Part shown: positions 15,550-23,326 of the stretch, in pieces
How positions within the stretch are numbered: position 1 is the stretch's first letter
How the letters are laid out: each line of letters opens with the position of its first letter
Assembly (NCBI GenBank): GCA_019359765.1
Contig: JAHHGU010000058.1
Span: forward strand, 1 to 32,481
Origin: Aphanothece sp. CMT-3BRIN-NPC111
GTDB lineage: Bacteria; Cyanobacteriota; Cyanobacteriia; Cyanobacteriales; JAHHGU01
DNA length: 32,481 nucleotides
Direction of reading: 5' to 3'
Position numbers and translations under genes: made by a program
The notes under the pieces: generated by a model
What the model was told of the DNA's origin: nothing
Database searches by the model: none
The model's input: the letters and a program-made list of their open reading frames with translations, nothing else

Positions 15550-16155
15550 CTAACAAGATAAATAATTTGCATTTACCCAGCCTTCCAAGTCATTCACGGC
15601 GCTGTTTGGACCGTCTACTACACGGACATAGCTCCAAACTCCAGAATCTTCATGGAGCAATTCCACAGTATTGCCATTATCCAGACCAGCTTTTGATTTT
15701 CCATTGGGGGTGAAGCGGAGGGCAAGTTGACCAGTCTGAATGCCACTCACATTGCAAAATGCGTGTGAAGCTTCACTAGTTTCACTACAAGATAGGTAAT
15801 TTGAATTTACCCAGCCTTCCAAGTTATTCACGGCGCTGTTTGGACCATTTATTACACGGACATAGATCCAAACTCCAGACCCTTCATCATGGAGCAATTC
15901 CACAGTATTGCCATTATCCAGACCAGCTTTTGATTTTCCATCGGGGGTGAAGCGGAGGGCAAGTTGACCACTCTGAATGCCACTCACATTGCAAAATGCT
16001 TGTTGAGCTATCAAAAGTGCTTCCGATTGCTGAGTGTTTTTGGTAGTCACTGTAGTGGCAGCGACAGCAGGAGTAAAGTTTATACTAAGCATAGAAAGCG
16101 ATGCTACAGAGATTGTGAGTAGCGACTTAGTTAGATTTTTTATATTAGTCATCAT
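15550..16155 (-). CDS. Secreted protein with two near-identical SH3-like repeats
   Basis: The 201-residue product has a signal peptide (about 1-32, cleaved near AVAA) and two copies of a unit of about 68 residues. Each unit begins AFCNVSGIQ(S/T)GQLALRFTP and ends with GWVN(S/A)NYLSC. Within each unit GKSKAGLDNGNTVELL and VWxYVRV resemble the core strands of an SH3b fold, and the first and last Cys may close each unit with a disulfide. The DNA copies are also nearly identical, which points to recent duplication. Function is unknown; the neighbouring envelope genes suggest the cell wall. Start ATG at 16155, with a second ATG directly after. Confidence 0.78.
   Translation of the reverse strand: MMTNIKNLTKSLLTISVASLSMLSINFTPAVAATTVTTKNTQQSEALLIAQQAFCNVSGIQSGQLALRFTPDGKSKAGLDNGNTVELLHDEGSGVWIYVRVINGPNSAVNNLEGWVNSNYLSCSETSEASHAFCNVSGIQTGQLALRFTPNGKSKAGLDNGNTVELLHEDSGVWSYVRVVDGPNSAVNDLEGWVNANYLSC
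15557..16004. repeat. Tandem intragenic duplication encoding the two SH3-like units
   Basis: The copies start GATAAATAATTTG (15557) and GATAGGTAATTTG (15791). They run in parallel to ATTGCAAAATG (15751 and 15988). The offset grows from 234 to 237 nt because of one 3-nt indel. Most differences are single bases, so the duplication is young or maintained by gene conversion. Confidence 0.9.
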
Positions 16156-16327
16156 CAGCGTGTTCCGGTTTCTTTGGTAGGGGTAAATTAATCTACCAAC
16201 TGAGGTCGCTATTTTCCGGATTCTGTCTATTTATTTTCTATTTGCTGTGCAAGCCCTAATCCACTAACTATATGAGCACAAATACACATAACTGCTGGAG
16301 GCGGTTAGTAGATAGTAGGGGAATGCC

Positions 16328-16348
16328 ACTAACTACTAACTACTAACA
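16328..16348. repeat. Heptamer array ACTAACT x2 + ACTAACA
   Basis: There are three contiguous 7-nt units between the SH3 gene and the end of bciB. A reversed GGTTAGTAGATAGTAGG lies 20 nt to the left, so the two can fold into a hairpin. The unit contains TAA. Confidence 0.7.
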
Positions 16349-16370
16349 ATCCCCACCTACTTAATAAGTA

Positions 16371-17567
16371 TTACGATTCAGGCAACTGGTATTGCCCCAC
16401 AATCCGCTTGGCGTACTCTGGCACATGGGCATCTAGTTTCTCTGGGTGATGCCGCTTCACGTATAAGTAGTTGCGGGTAAAGTGGGAGTCAATGGAGAAA
16501 CGGGCATACTCCAGACCTTTCGGGCCAATTTTTTCAATCACAACGCCCATCAGCTTTGCCGCCCACATGGGTAGAGTGACGCCTTTATCGTAGGCGGGGA
16601 TGCTTTGTTGTACCGCTTGGCGGCGATCGCCTTTTGACATCACTGGCTGCGTTTCTAGCTGCTCTTGTACTAAGTCCAGCATCTCCTGCCCTGTGTCATT
16701 CCGTACCATAATCCACTGCCAGCCAAAAGGAGCGCCCATGTATCCCACTACTAAGTCAGCCAGAGAGTTTACATAGTCAAAGCAGCTCATGCAGGAAGGA
16801 GCAAACACATCCTTAAGTTCTTTGGTATTCAATCCAAAGAAAGGCACCGTTTCCAGCGAGCCATCCTCGTGTTTGAAGTGAACCCGGAAGTCTTGCATAA
16901 ACTCGTAATACACAACTGTTTCTGGAGAACGGCTAGTGGTATCCAGAAATTTCTGCAACCCGGCACGAGAAACGTTATCTACACAGGGTGTTCCCAAAAC
17001 GTAAAGTTTTTCTAAGCCTAGTTGTTTTTCTACCGCTCGTAATGCCTGGATTTGGCAACCCACCCCAATAACTAGCAGCCGCTTCATGCCGGATTGCTCA
17101 ATTTGCTCCAACACGGAAAGGTTAGGGGATAAAGTTGGCTTATTCACCCGCGCCGCCAGAATTTCCTCTGGGGTACGAGCAATTATCGGCATCGGGCCAA
17201 AGCGGTCTTCTTTTGTATTCTGGACGCAGACAACACCCTCTACAATGCCGCGATTCAGCATTTCGATCGCAATGCTGCTGACAATGCCCGTCCACTGTGC
17301 CCCCTCAATCGGTTGAGTTTTCCGCGCCGCCATCATGTCTTGGTGAACGCCAAAGTACCACTCATCGGGATTATCGAGATTGCGACTGCGATCGTGGGTC
17401 TGTTCTTCCAGTTCCGCAATTTGTTGATTTAAAAATGCACAGGCTTCCTTGACATAATGCACATAGTATGTGTCGCATAAACCGCATTCGCTACAGAGTT
17501 CTTTCGCTGGGCGACGGCTTCCTGGTTTAAGGGCTTTAGCTTTTTGGTGAGGTAGCACTGAGGTCAT
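16371..17567 (-). CDS. bciB: Divinyl (proto)chlorophyllide 8-vinyl reductase, ferredoxin-dependent type
   Basis: The 398-residue protein belongs to the coenzyme F420 hydrogenase beta-subunit-like family. Cyanobacterial members of this length (Slr1923 type) are BciB, which reduces the 8-vinyl group in chlorophyll synthesis using ferredoxin, FAD and two [4Fe-4S] clusters. Cluster ligands are visible in C25SECGLC31 and in PSCMSCFDYVN; GVGCQIQALRAVEKQLG and TPCVDNVSR add further conserved Cys. The alternative is a related 7-hydroxymethyl chlorophyll a reductase, which is less likely in a cyanobacterium. The ATG at 17567 is divergent from the WD40/J-domain gene. Loss of this gene would be expected to leave divinyl chlorophyll. 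Confidence 0.88.
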   Translation of the reverse strand: MTSVLPHQKAKALKPGSRRPAKELCSECGLCDTYYVHYVKEACAFLNQQIAELEEQTHDRSRNLDNPDEWYFGVHQDMMAARKTQPIEGAQWTGIVSSIAIEMLNRGIVEGVVCVQNTKEDRFGPMPIIARTPEEILAARVNKPTLSPNLSVLEQIEQSGMKRLLVIGVGCQIQALRAVEKQLGLEKLYVLGTPCVDNVSRAGLQKFLDTTSRSPETVVYYEFMQDFRVHFKHEDGSLETVPFFGLNTKELKDVFAPSCMSCFDYVNSLADLVVGYMGAPFGWQWIMVRNDTGQEMLDLVQEQLETQPVMSKGDRRQAVQQSIPAYDKGVTLPMWAAKLMGVVIEKIGPKGLEYARFSIDSHFTRNYLYVKRHHPEKLDAHVPEYAKRIVGQYQLPES

Positions 17568-17736
17568 ATTATAAAGAGCGATTTATTAACTAGAAACAAC
17601 TGTTCAAGATAGCTCCAGGCTAATCTTTACATAAACTCAGCAGAGGTAATCAAGACTTAGTTGATTATTACAAACCTGTATTAATAAAGTTAGTCTAGAC
17701 TCTGGATAACATGGGCTAGCCTGGGAGTCAAAACAA

Positions 17737-19572
17737 GTGGCAGATAATTCAGGAGAAGGTGCAGCATTTGTTGCTGGAGGAGCTGCAACAGGCGCTTGGG
17801 TTTCCACAACAGTTGGCGGAATGGGATTAGCCGGAGGATTTGGAGCCGTCGGAATTGGCATGGCTCCCGTGGCAGCTACTGGGGCAGTTGCTGGTGCAGC
17901 GGCCTATGGAGCTTTTAGGGCAATAGGAGAGAACGATGCTTTTGCTTTCGGTGCCATAGGAATTGGTGCTGTAGGTGGTATAGGTATTTCTACTACATTT
18001 GGCGGCATGGGATTAGCTGCTGGGGGAACAGCGGTAGGAATTGGCATAGGCACGATGGCGGCAGCTGGAGGAGTGTTTGGTCTCGGTGTTTATGGTTTGG
18101 CGAAAATGCTTCAGGAAACCGGGACTAAGGAACCTCCAGCACAGGCTTTTGCCCGGATGGAAGAAAAAATTTTGTTTCAGGAAGCCTATATTCAAGCGCT
18201 TATGGAGCTAGATCCAAAATTAGCTGAAGAGGCTTGGAAGCAAAAGTTTGCTGTCTTGGAAATCGACGAGGAGTTAAAGGCGCTAAAAGCTCAAATACCT
18301 ACAAAGAACAGTTCTTATTTCAATTTTGCAGCACCAAAATTTTATAAACCAACCTTCACGCCCTTTATAAAATCTAGAAACTCTGCCACAAAGTCAACAG
18401 CATCAGAATATCAATCTGTTACTGTTGACATTGAACCAGAACAGTTATCTCTAAAGGCTGAAATGTCTCAGACTTGGAGATGCATACATACACTCAAGTG
18501 GCATACAGCCTCGGTTAATTCAGTCGCTATCAGCCCAGATGGTCAGACTCTTGCCACTGCTAGTGATGACACCACAGTTAACCTGTGGAACCTGAAAACA
18601 GGAAAACTGATATTCACTTTCTTTGGACTTTTAAAAGCCGTTTTTTCAGTGACTTTCAGCCCGGATGGGCAGATGATTGCTAGTGGCGACCTCGATAAGA
18701 CAATCACTACCTGGAAGGTGGATACAAAAGCAATGCGTAGCTTGTACAGCCATGCTGGCTCCCGCTACAGTCATGCAGGCTACGTTTACTCGATCGCCTA
18801 CCGCCCTGATGGTGAAATTCTTGCCAGTGGAAGTGCTGACAAAACAATCAAAATTTGGAATCTCCGCAGATGGGTTTCAACGCGCACCCTCACCGGGCAT
18901 TCAGACACGGTTTGGTCTGTTGCTATAAGTCCCGATGGTCAGACTCTTGCTAGTGGTAGTGCTGATAAGACCATTAGACTTTGGCCTCTGAACAGTTGGG
19001 AACAGCCATGCATCCTAATGGGACATTCAGGCTGGGTTAATTCCGTTGCTATCACCCCGAATGGACAGACTCTCGCTAGTGGCAGTACAGACTCAACAAT
19101 AAAATTGTGGAATCTTCAAACAGGAGAACTTCTCTGCACTCTGACTGGACACTCATCGGCGGTTTTTTCAGTTGCCATTAGCCCTGATGGAAACACCCTC
19201 GCCAGTGCTAGTAGGAACAGCGTCAAACTTTGGAACCTACATACTGGGGAATTGCTGAATACCCTTGCTGGGTCTAATCCTGTTGTTTTCAGTCCTGATG
19301 GTCAAATTCTGGTTACTGGTGGTGAAGATAGCACTATCAAGATCTGGAATAAATGCTTTGGCGTTAATGAATCCACAGTTGACTTTGTGCCGTCTGGGGA
19401 ATGGTGGGAAGTTTTGGGCGTGAATAAGAACGCCGATCTGGATGAGGTTAAGCAGGCTTACCGTAGATTAGGAAGGCAGTATCATCCGGATGTTAACGAC
19501 TCTGTGAATGCAAAAGCGACAATGCAGGCAATTAATAAGGCTTATAAGGAGTTTCAACAGTTAGAAGCGTGA
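17737..19572 (+). CDS. Gly-rich hydrophobic / WD40 / C-terminal J-domain fusion
   Basis: The 611-residue protein combines three parts. Residues about 8-125 are Gly/Ala-rich and hydrophobic, with an internal repeat of about 63 residues (VSTTVGGMGLAGG and ISTTFGGMGLAAG), like glycine-zipper membrane segments. A charged helical linker follows (about 130-195). Seven WD motifs (about 245-545; SPDGQTLASGSxDxTIKLWNL type) should form one beta-propeller, the last blade being short. Residues 555-611 are a J domain with HPD at 583-585, ending shortly after helix III. J domains stimulate Hsp70 (DnaK) ATPase, so the protein may recruit DnaK to propeller-bound clients at a membrane; that is inference. The start is GTG at 17737. 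An extra in-frame open stretch follows the TGA. Confidence 0.85.
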   Translation: MADNSGEGAAFVAGGAATGAWVSTTVGGMGLAGGFGAVGIGMAPVAATGAVAGAAAYGAFRAIGENDAFAFGAIGIGAVGGIGISTTFGGMGLAAGGTAVGIGIGTMAAAGGVFGLGVYGLAKMLQETGTKEPPAQAFARMEEKILFQEAYIQALMELDPKLAEEAWKQKFAVLEIDEELKALKAQIPTKNSSYFNFAAPKFYKPTFTPFIKSRNSATKSTASEYQSVTVDIEPEQLSLKAEMSQTWRCIHTLKWHTASVNSVAISPDGQTLATASDDTTVNLWNLKTGKLIFTFFGLLKAVFSVTFSPDGQMIASGDLDKTITTWKVDTKAMRSLYSHAGSRYSHAGYVYSIAYRPDGEILASGSADKTIKIWNLRRWVSTRTLTGHSDTVWSVAISPDGQTLASGSADKTIRLWPLNSWEQPCILMGHSGWVNSVAITPNGQTLASGSTDSTIKLWNLQTGELLCTLTGHSSAVFSVAISPDGNTLASASRNSVKLWNLHTGELLNTLAGSNPVVFSPDGQILVTGGEDSTIKIWNKCFGVNESTVDFVPSGEWWEVLGVNKNADLDEVKQAYRRLGRQYHPDVNDSVNAKATMQAINKAYKEFQQLEA

Positions 19573-19671
19573 TGTGTGCGGCAAGCTTTGCGATCGCAAC
19601 TCTATCGACAAGAGCAACAGATTTCTCTAAGCCGAACTATCAACGCTCTGGAGGCAAATGGGCTAACTAAC

Positions 19672-19695
19672 GGGACTTGAACAAAGTTCAAGCCC
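19672..19695. terminator. Hairpin GGG(A)CTTGAAC-AAA-GTTCAAGCCC
   Basis: There are seven perfect base pairs (19676-19682 with 19686-19692), then a bulged A and three more G-C pairs, with a 3-nt loop. It is 100 nt after the WD40/J stop. No T-run follows, so it may be a transcript 3'-end structure or an operator-like palindrome. Confidence 0.4.
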
Positions 19696-19724
19696 AAACA
19701 AGCCCTAAACTGGCGCTTGTGTAA

Positions 19725-19831
19725 GGAGATCCAGGCTCTGGAATAGAACCAGGTACCGCTTTTAAAAGATAGCCGAGGACTGGGTATGTCCTGTTTGCGG
19801 AGCTACAAAAGATCAGTTTGAACCAAAGTAG
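19725..19831 (+). pseudogene. Rubredoxin remnant (C-terminal half, frameshifted)
   Basis: One frame from 19725 reads GDPGSGIEPGTAFK, the middle of a small rubredoxin. From 19772 a second frame reads AEDWVCPVCGATKDQFEPK and stops at TAG (19829-19831), the exact C-terminus including the second CPxCG iron-binding motif. The frames differ by a net -1 shift near 19766-19771, where an in-frame TAG also stands. The N-terminal half with the first CxxCG is missing or unrecognisable, and a TAA stands at 19722. Rubredoxins are one-iron electron carriers; this one cannot form a complete Fe(Cys)4 site. Confidence 0.85.
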
Positions 19832-20001
19832 CTAAGAAAATAACAGACGCGTGTTGGACGAACCTAGCTGTAAGTAAGGTTTGCAGCTATATAAATAAAT
19901 TTGCCCTTTGAAATTACTCACAAATAACTAAATTAATGGGATAGCCTGTTAATTTAATTGTTTCACTAACTGCTGCTTTTTTGCTGCACAGCCAATAAGA
20001 A

Positions 20002-20448
20002 TTAATCTACTACTTTGGGCGCAACATTAGCTTTAGTCTCTCGAAGCTGATTACCAAGTTTATCCAGTTTATTATCACTCATACACTGGCGTACTCGGGG
20101 AAAGAGATCATTCTCTTCTTCATCCAAATGATTCAGCATAAACTCCTGTAACTCCCTAACTTTTGCTTTAAATTCGGATTCATTGGCGCTTATAGATTTA
20201 ATCGCCAGAACCATTTGATCGCCTTTGTCATGCTCATACTGACCTTTATCAATCAGTTCGGCAGTACCTTCGCAATTGCGTGCTTCCGGGTAGAGAACTT
20301 GCTCTTCGGCTTCAGCATGTATGGTTAGAAGGTTACCGAGTTTGTCGAAAGAATCCTGTAGTTCATGAGGATCAGCAGTACCCTCAAGCTCTGAGAAGAG
20401 GCTTCTAATTCTGTCATGATCCTTTTCTAAGGACTCAATACCGTCCAT
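20002..20448 (-). CDS. Hemerythrin HHE-domain protein
   Basis: The 148-residue protein is a four-helix hemerythrin-like domain: H11 in DHDRIRSLF, H44 and nearby Glu in IHAEAEEQVLYP, H73 in YEHDKGD, and H107 with E110/E111 in NHLDEEENDLFP. These are the usual ligands for a non-haem di-iron site. Bacterial relatives bind O2 or respond to NO or iron/oxidative stress. There is no signal peptide and no fused signalling domain, so it is probably a cytosolic sensor or store. The ATG at 20448 has AGAGGAG immediately upstream, which is unusually close. A rubredoxin remnant lies downstream, so a former iron/oxygen-related pair is conceivable. Confidence 0.9.
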   Translation of the reverse strand: MDGIESLEKDHDRIRSLFSELEGTADPHELQDSFDKLGNLLTIHAEAEEQVLYPEARNCEGTAELIDKGQYEHDKGDQMVLAIKSISANESEFKAKVRELQEFMLNHLDEEENDLFPRVRQCMSDNKLDKLGNQLRETKANVAPKVVD

Positions 20449-20820
20449 CTCCTCTTTACTCCTTTTTGTTACGTTATTTCTCTAGACTACCAGACGCTCT
20501 TTTAATTGTTGTTAGACCATCTCAAACCACTTTTGTCTACTATCGGCTTTAGGATTATTGCTCACGGCAAAGGTGAGATGCTCCCCTTGAGTGCCTCTGT
20601 ACAGTCGCGTGCTAGCGGTACTTAGACAAAAACTGAGGTAAAAATGGCTTCAAATCTAGATGGAGAAAAACTTTTAGCTTGAATGGGCATGAATCTAGTA
20701 TTTGCAAGGGTTTCAGGTATTTTGTGTTATCAACCTCTTTTCTTTGCTGTGAGAGGCTTTCAGCCCCTGTAGGGGCTAGAAAATGTCTAGGTCCCAGCGA
20801 TCGCCTCCAAAAAGATAATC
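20449..20820. other. Gap of 372 nt with nested inverted repeats after the SDR gene
   Basis: No gene is seen. AGCCCC (20762-20767) and GGGGCT (20772-20777) form a tight hairpin downstream of the minus-strand SDR gene. Around it GCTGTGAGA (20746-20754) and TCTCACAGC (20819-20827) form a 9-bp outer repeat that reaches into the SDR stop codon. The right-hand part probably holds the SDR transcript end and the left-hand part the hemerythrin promoter, but no clear -35/-10 pair stands out. Confidence 0.5.
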
Positions 20821-21615
20821 TCACAGCATTTGAATACCACCGCTCACAGGTAAGTAAGCCCCAGTGATAAATTTGGCTTCCTCAGAAGCCAACAGCAAAA
20901 TTGCACCTGCGATATCCTCAGGTAGTCCAATTCTTCTGAGTGGGGTCATCTGAGCCATAGCGTCCTTCCTCTCCTGCGGTTGAAAGGCGGTAGCATCAGT
21001 CTCTGTCAATCCAGGTGCTACGGCATTAACCCGAATCCCGTGAGGTCCTAACTCTAAAGCCAAGTTTTTCACAAAACCGTCTAATCCAGACTTAGCAGTG
21101 CTATGAGCGCAGAAACCCTCACCGGAACTCCGGGATAAGCCACTGCTAACGGCAATGATGCAGCCCCGCTTGTGTTCAATCATGGAAGGAACTACTGCTT
21201 TGCAAGGATGAAACGCACCCTTCAGTTCCCCTAACAGTTTTGCCTCGAATTCTTCCCAGCTATACTCTACGAACGGTGCAAACTTAAATGAGGCGTTGGC
21301 ATTCAAAACTAAGGTATCTATCGGACCAAAAGCCTCTGTAAGCTGTTGCACCATTGCTTCGACTTGCTGAGAGTCTCTCACGTCTGCCTTGATGGCCTGA
21401 GCCTTACCACCCTCCGCGGCGATCGCATCTACCACCTGCTGGGCAGCTGCCTCGTTGCTGTAATAGTTGACTCCAACAGCAGCACCGCGAGCCGCCAGTA
21501 GTTTAGCGGTAGCTGCACCAATCCCCCGACTAGCACCTGTGATCAACACCACTCGGTCTGTCATTAACCCAGTCTTCTCAAAGTGCTTTCCTTCCTGAGT
21601 CTGCGCTGCAATCAT
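20821..21615 (-). CDS. SDR-family (FabG-like) oxidoreductase with His at the catalytic Tyr position
   Basis: The 264-residue protein has the classical SDR Rossmann fold: TGASRGIG at 26-33 for NAD(P), a D-V pair after strand 3 (KADVRD), VAPGLTETD after strand 6, and GIRVNAVAPG. Two active-site features differ. The usual NNAG is LNANAS (105-107 NAN). The YxxxK motif reads H171-S-T-A-K175, so the catalytic Tyr is His (CAT codon at 21103-21105; TAT would be Tyr). Ser157/158 is present. Normal proton relay through Tyr is therefore lost or replaced, and the substrate is unknown. A strong AAGGAGA at 21621-21627 with 5-nt spacing fixes the start at 21615; the internal Met18 is the more usual domain start. 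Confidence 0.88.
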   Translation of the reverse strand: MIAAQTQEGKHFEKTGLMTDRVVLITGASRGIGAATAKLLAARGAAVGVNYYSNEAAAQQVVDAIAAEGGKAQAIKADVRDSQQVEAMVQQLTEAFGPIDTLVLNANASFKFAPFVEYSWEEFEAKLLGELKGAFHPCKAVVPSMIEHKRGCIIAVSSGLSRSSGEGFCAHSTAKSGLDGFVKNLALELGPHGIRVNAVAPGLTETDATAFQPQERKDAMAQMTPLRRIGLPEDIAGAILLLASEEAKFITGAYLPVSGGIQML

Positions 21616-21620
21616 ATCGA

Positions 21621-21627
21621 TCTCCTT
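21621..21627 (-). promoter_or_regulatory. Ribosome binding site AAGGAGA deciding the SDR start
   Basis: It is a near-perfect Shine-Dalgarno sequence, 5 nt before the ATG at 21615. The alternative internal Met at codon 18 has no such site, so the 17-residue N-terminal extension is probably real. Confidence 0.7.
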
Positions 21628-21790
21628 CCTGAAGAAGGTATACGTTTAATATCCTATTATTTAGCGTACTAACTATTTCAACGACAAGGCAACTTGAGAC
21701 CATATTTGTCGGCGGGGAGTTAATTATATTTAGGATTAATTCATTTAGTGATAGTAGGTACGCTCAACTTTTGTGATTAAACTAATTTCT

Positions 21791-23242
21791 ATGCAAAATC
21801 CTCGCCAGCTGGCATTTCTAGCTCTCCGGGATGTCCACCAGCGGGGGGCTTTCGCTGATGTTGCCCTCGACAAATGGCTGCGTACATCTGAGTTGAACGC
21901 TGTTGATAAGCGTTTGGTGACGGAACTGGTGTATGGCAGTGTCAGGCGGATGCGATCGCTAGATGCTCTCATCGACCAGCTAGGGAAAAAGAAAGCCAAC
22001 CAACAGCCCCCCCATCTACGTACAATTCTGCACCTGGGCTTATACCAGCTGCGCTATCTTAGCCAAATTCCTGATTCCGCCGCCGTTAATTCCACAGTGC
22101 AGCTAGCTAAAGAAAATGGATTTTCAGGACTCACTGGCGTAGTCAATGGTCTATTGCGGCAGTACATCAGACTAACCAATTTAGGTTTGAAGCCTAGCAG
22201 TGAGATCCCAGAAATTAGTAAATCCTCTGAACAGCCTGGAAATCCCAAATCCCAAATCCCAAATCCCAAATCGTCTGATTCGCTGCAACTGCCAGAAAAC
22301 CCCGTTGAGCGTTTGGGTGTCTTACATAGCTTTCCTGATTGGATTATTCAAGCTTGGTTAGAACAACTGGGTTTAGCAGAAACAGCACAGCTGTGTGAAT
22401 GGATGAACCAATCGCCAACAATCGATCTGCGGGTAAATCCCCTCCAGGCTTCAATAGAGGAAGTTGAGGCAGCAATGCAGTCTGCGGGTGTCGCGGTTGA
22501 AAGAGTGCCTTATCTGCCCCAAGCTTTAAGGTTGACTGGCAGCATTGGTGCAATTCAACACCTGCCTGGTTTTAATGAAGGTTGGTGGACGGTGCAAGAT
22601 AGTAGCGCCCAGCTGTGTAGCTTGCTGCTGGCACCCGAACCTGGCGAGGTTGTTATTGATGCCTGTGCCGCACCCGGGGGAAAAACCACACACCTCGCGG
22701 AACTAATGGGGGATGAAGGGACAGTGTGGGCGTGCGATCGCACTACCTCCCGCCTCAAAAAACTCAAGGAAAACGCCCAGCGCCTAAACCTGCAATCAAT
22801 CCAAATCTGCACCGGCGATAGTCGTAATCTTTCTGAGTTTACAAACCAAGCTCACCGAGTCTTGCTAGATGCCCCCTGTTCTGGGTTAGGGACTCTCCAC
22901 CGACGCGCTGACGCTCGCTGGCGGCAAACACCAGCGACGGTTCAGGAACTTTCAACTCTTCAAGGACAACTATTAGATCGGGTGGCTACTTGGGTGAAGC
23001 CTGGTGGCATTTTGGTTTATGCAACCTGTACCATACACCCCCTGGAGAATGAAGGCGTCATTCAACCATTTCTCGACCGTCACCCCAACTGGCAGATAGA
23101 GCCACCACCGCCCGATTCCCCTTTTGCTGCCTTCGCTACCCCAGATAGATGGATGAAAGTCTGGCCTCATAGACATCAGATGGATGGCTTTTTTATGGTG
23201 CGGCTGAAACTAGGAGCAGAAGAGCAAAGGAAATATTTGTAG
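21791..23242 (+). CDS. rsmB: 16S rRNA m5C967 methyltransferase RsmB (Fmu)
   Basis: The protein has an N-terminal NusB-like RNA-binding domain (NPRQLAFLALRDVHQRGAFADVALD) and a C-terminal SAM-dependent Fmu/NOP2 methyltransferase: DACAAPGGKTTHLAELM for SAM, DAPCSGLGTLHRRADARW with the release Cys, and YATCTIHPLENEG with the nucleophilic Cys. It methylates C967 of 16S rRNA during small-subunit assembly. The ATG at 21791 fits the family start; an in-frame GTG at 21773 would add six residues. The linker between the two domains (about residues 135-172) is expanded and includes NPKSQIPNPKS (151-161), encoded by a perfect heptamer array. SDR is divergent, and a TerB-like gene follows 84 nt downstream. 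Confidence 0.94.
   Translation: MQNPRQLAFLALRDVHQRGAFADVALDKWLRTSELNAVDKRLVTELVYGSVRRMRSLDALIDQLGKKKANQQPPHLRTILHLGLYQLRYLSQIPDSAAVNSTVQLAKENGFSGLTGVVNGLLRQYIRLTNLGLKPSSEIPEISKSSEQPGNPKSQIPNPKSSDSLQLPENPVERLGVLHSFPDWIIQAWLEQLGLAETAQLCEWMNQSPTIDLRVNPLQASIEEVEAAMQSAGVAVERVPYLPQALRLTGSIGAIQHLPGFNEGWWTVQDSSAQLCSLLLAPEPGEVVIDACAAPGGKTTHLAELMGDEGTVWACDRTTSRLKKLKENAQRLNLQSIQICTGDSRNLSEFTNQAHRVLLDAPCSGLGTLHRRADARWRQTPATVQELSTLQGQLLDRVATWVKPGGILVYATCTIHPLENEGVIQPFLDRHPNWQIEPPPPDSPFAAFATPDRWMKVWPHRHQMDGFFMVRLKLGAEEQRKYL
22241..22273. repeat. Coding heptamer array TCCCAAA x4 in the RsmB interdomain linker
   Basis: Four perfect TCCCAAA units (22243-22270) flanked by AA and TCG are identical over 33 nt to 12331-12363 in the hybrid kinase, and in the same codon phase. 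The product NPKSQIPNPKS lies between the NusB-like and methyltransferase domains, where length variation should be harmless. Confidence 0.92.
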
Positions 23243-23326
23243 CTGTACAAGAAATAAATGCCATTAAGTGTTAAGTACTAAGGGAAAGGTTGTCCCCAAT
23301 ACTCATTACTCAAAAAGGAAAAAGCA

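Larger units (their letters stand above)
19573..20001. other. Gap of 429 nt: hairpin, rubredoxin remnant, AT-rich tail
   Basis: No intact gene is seen. The left part keeps the reading frame of the WD40/J gene open for about 33 codons after its stop (to a TGA near 19679). It then holds a hairpin at 19672-19695 and a damaged rubredoxin gene at 19725-19831. The part from 19832 to 20001 is AT-rich and shows nothing recognisable. Confidence 0.6.

Noticed and set aside
22054..22269. Open frame on the minus strand within rsmB
   Set aside because: Same reason: it begins in the heptamer array and runs opposite to well-conserved RsmB domains.
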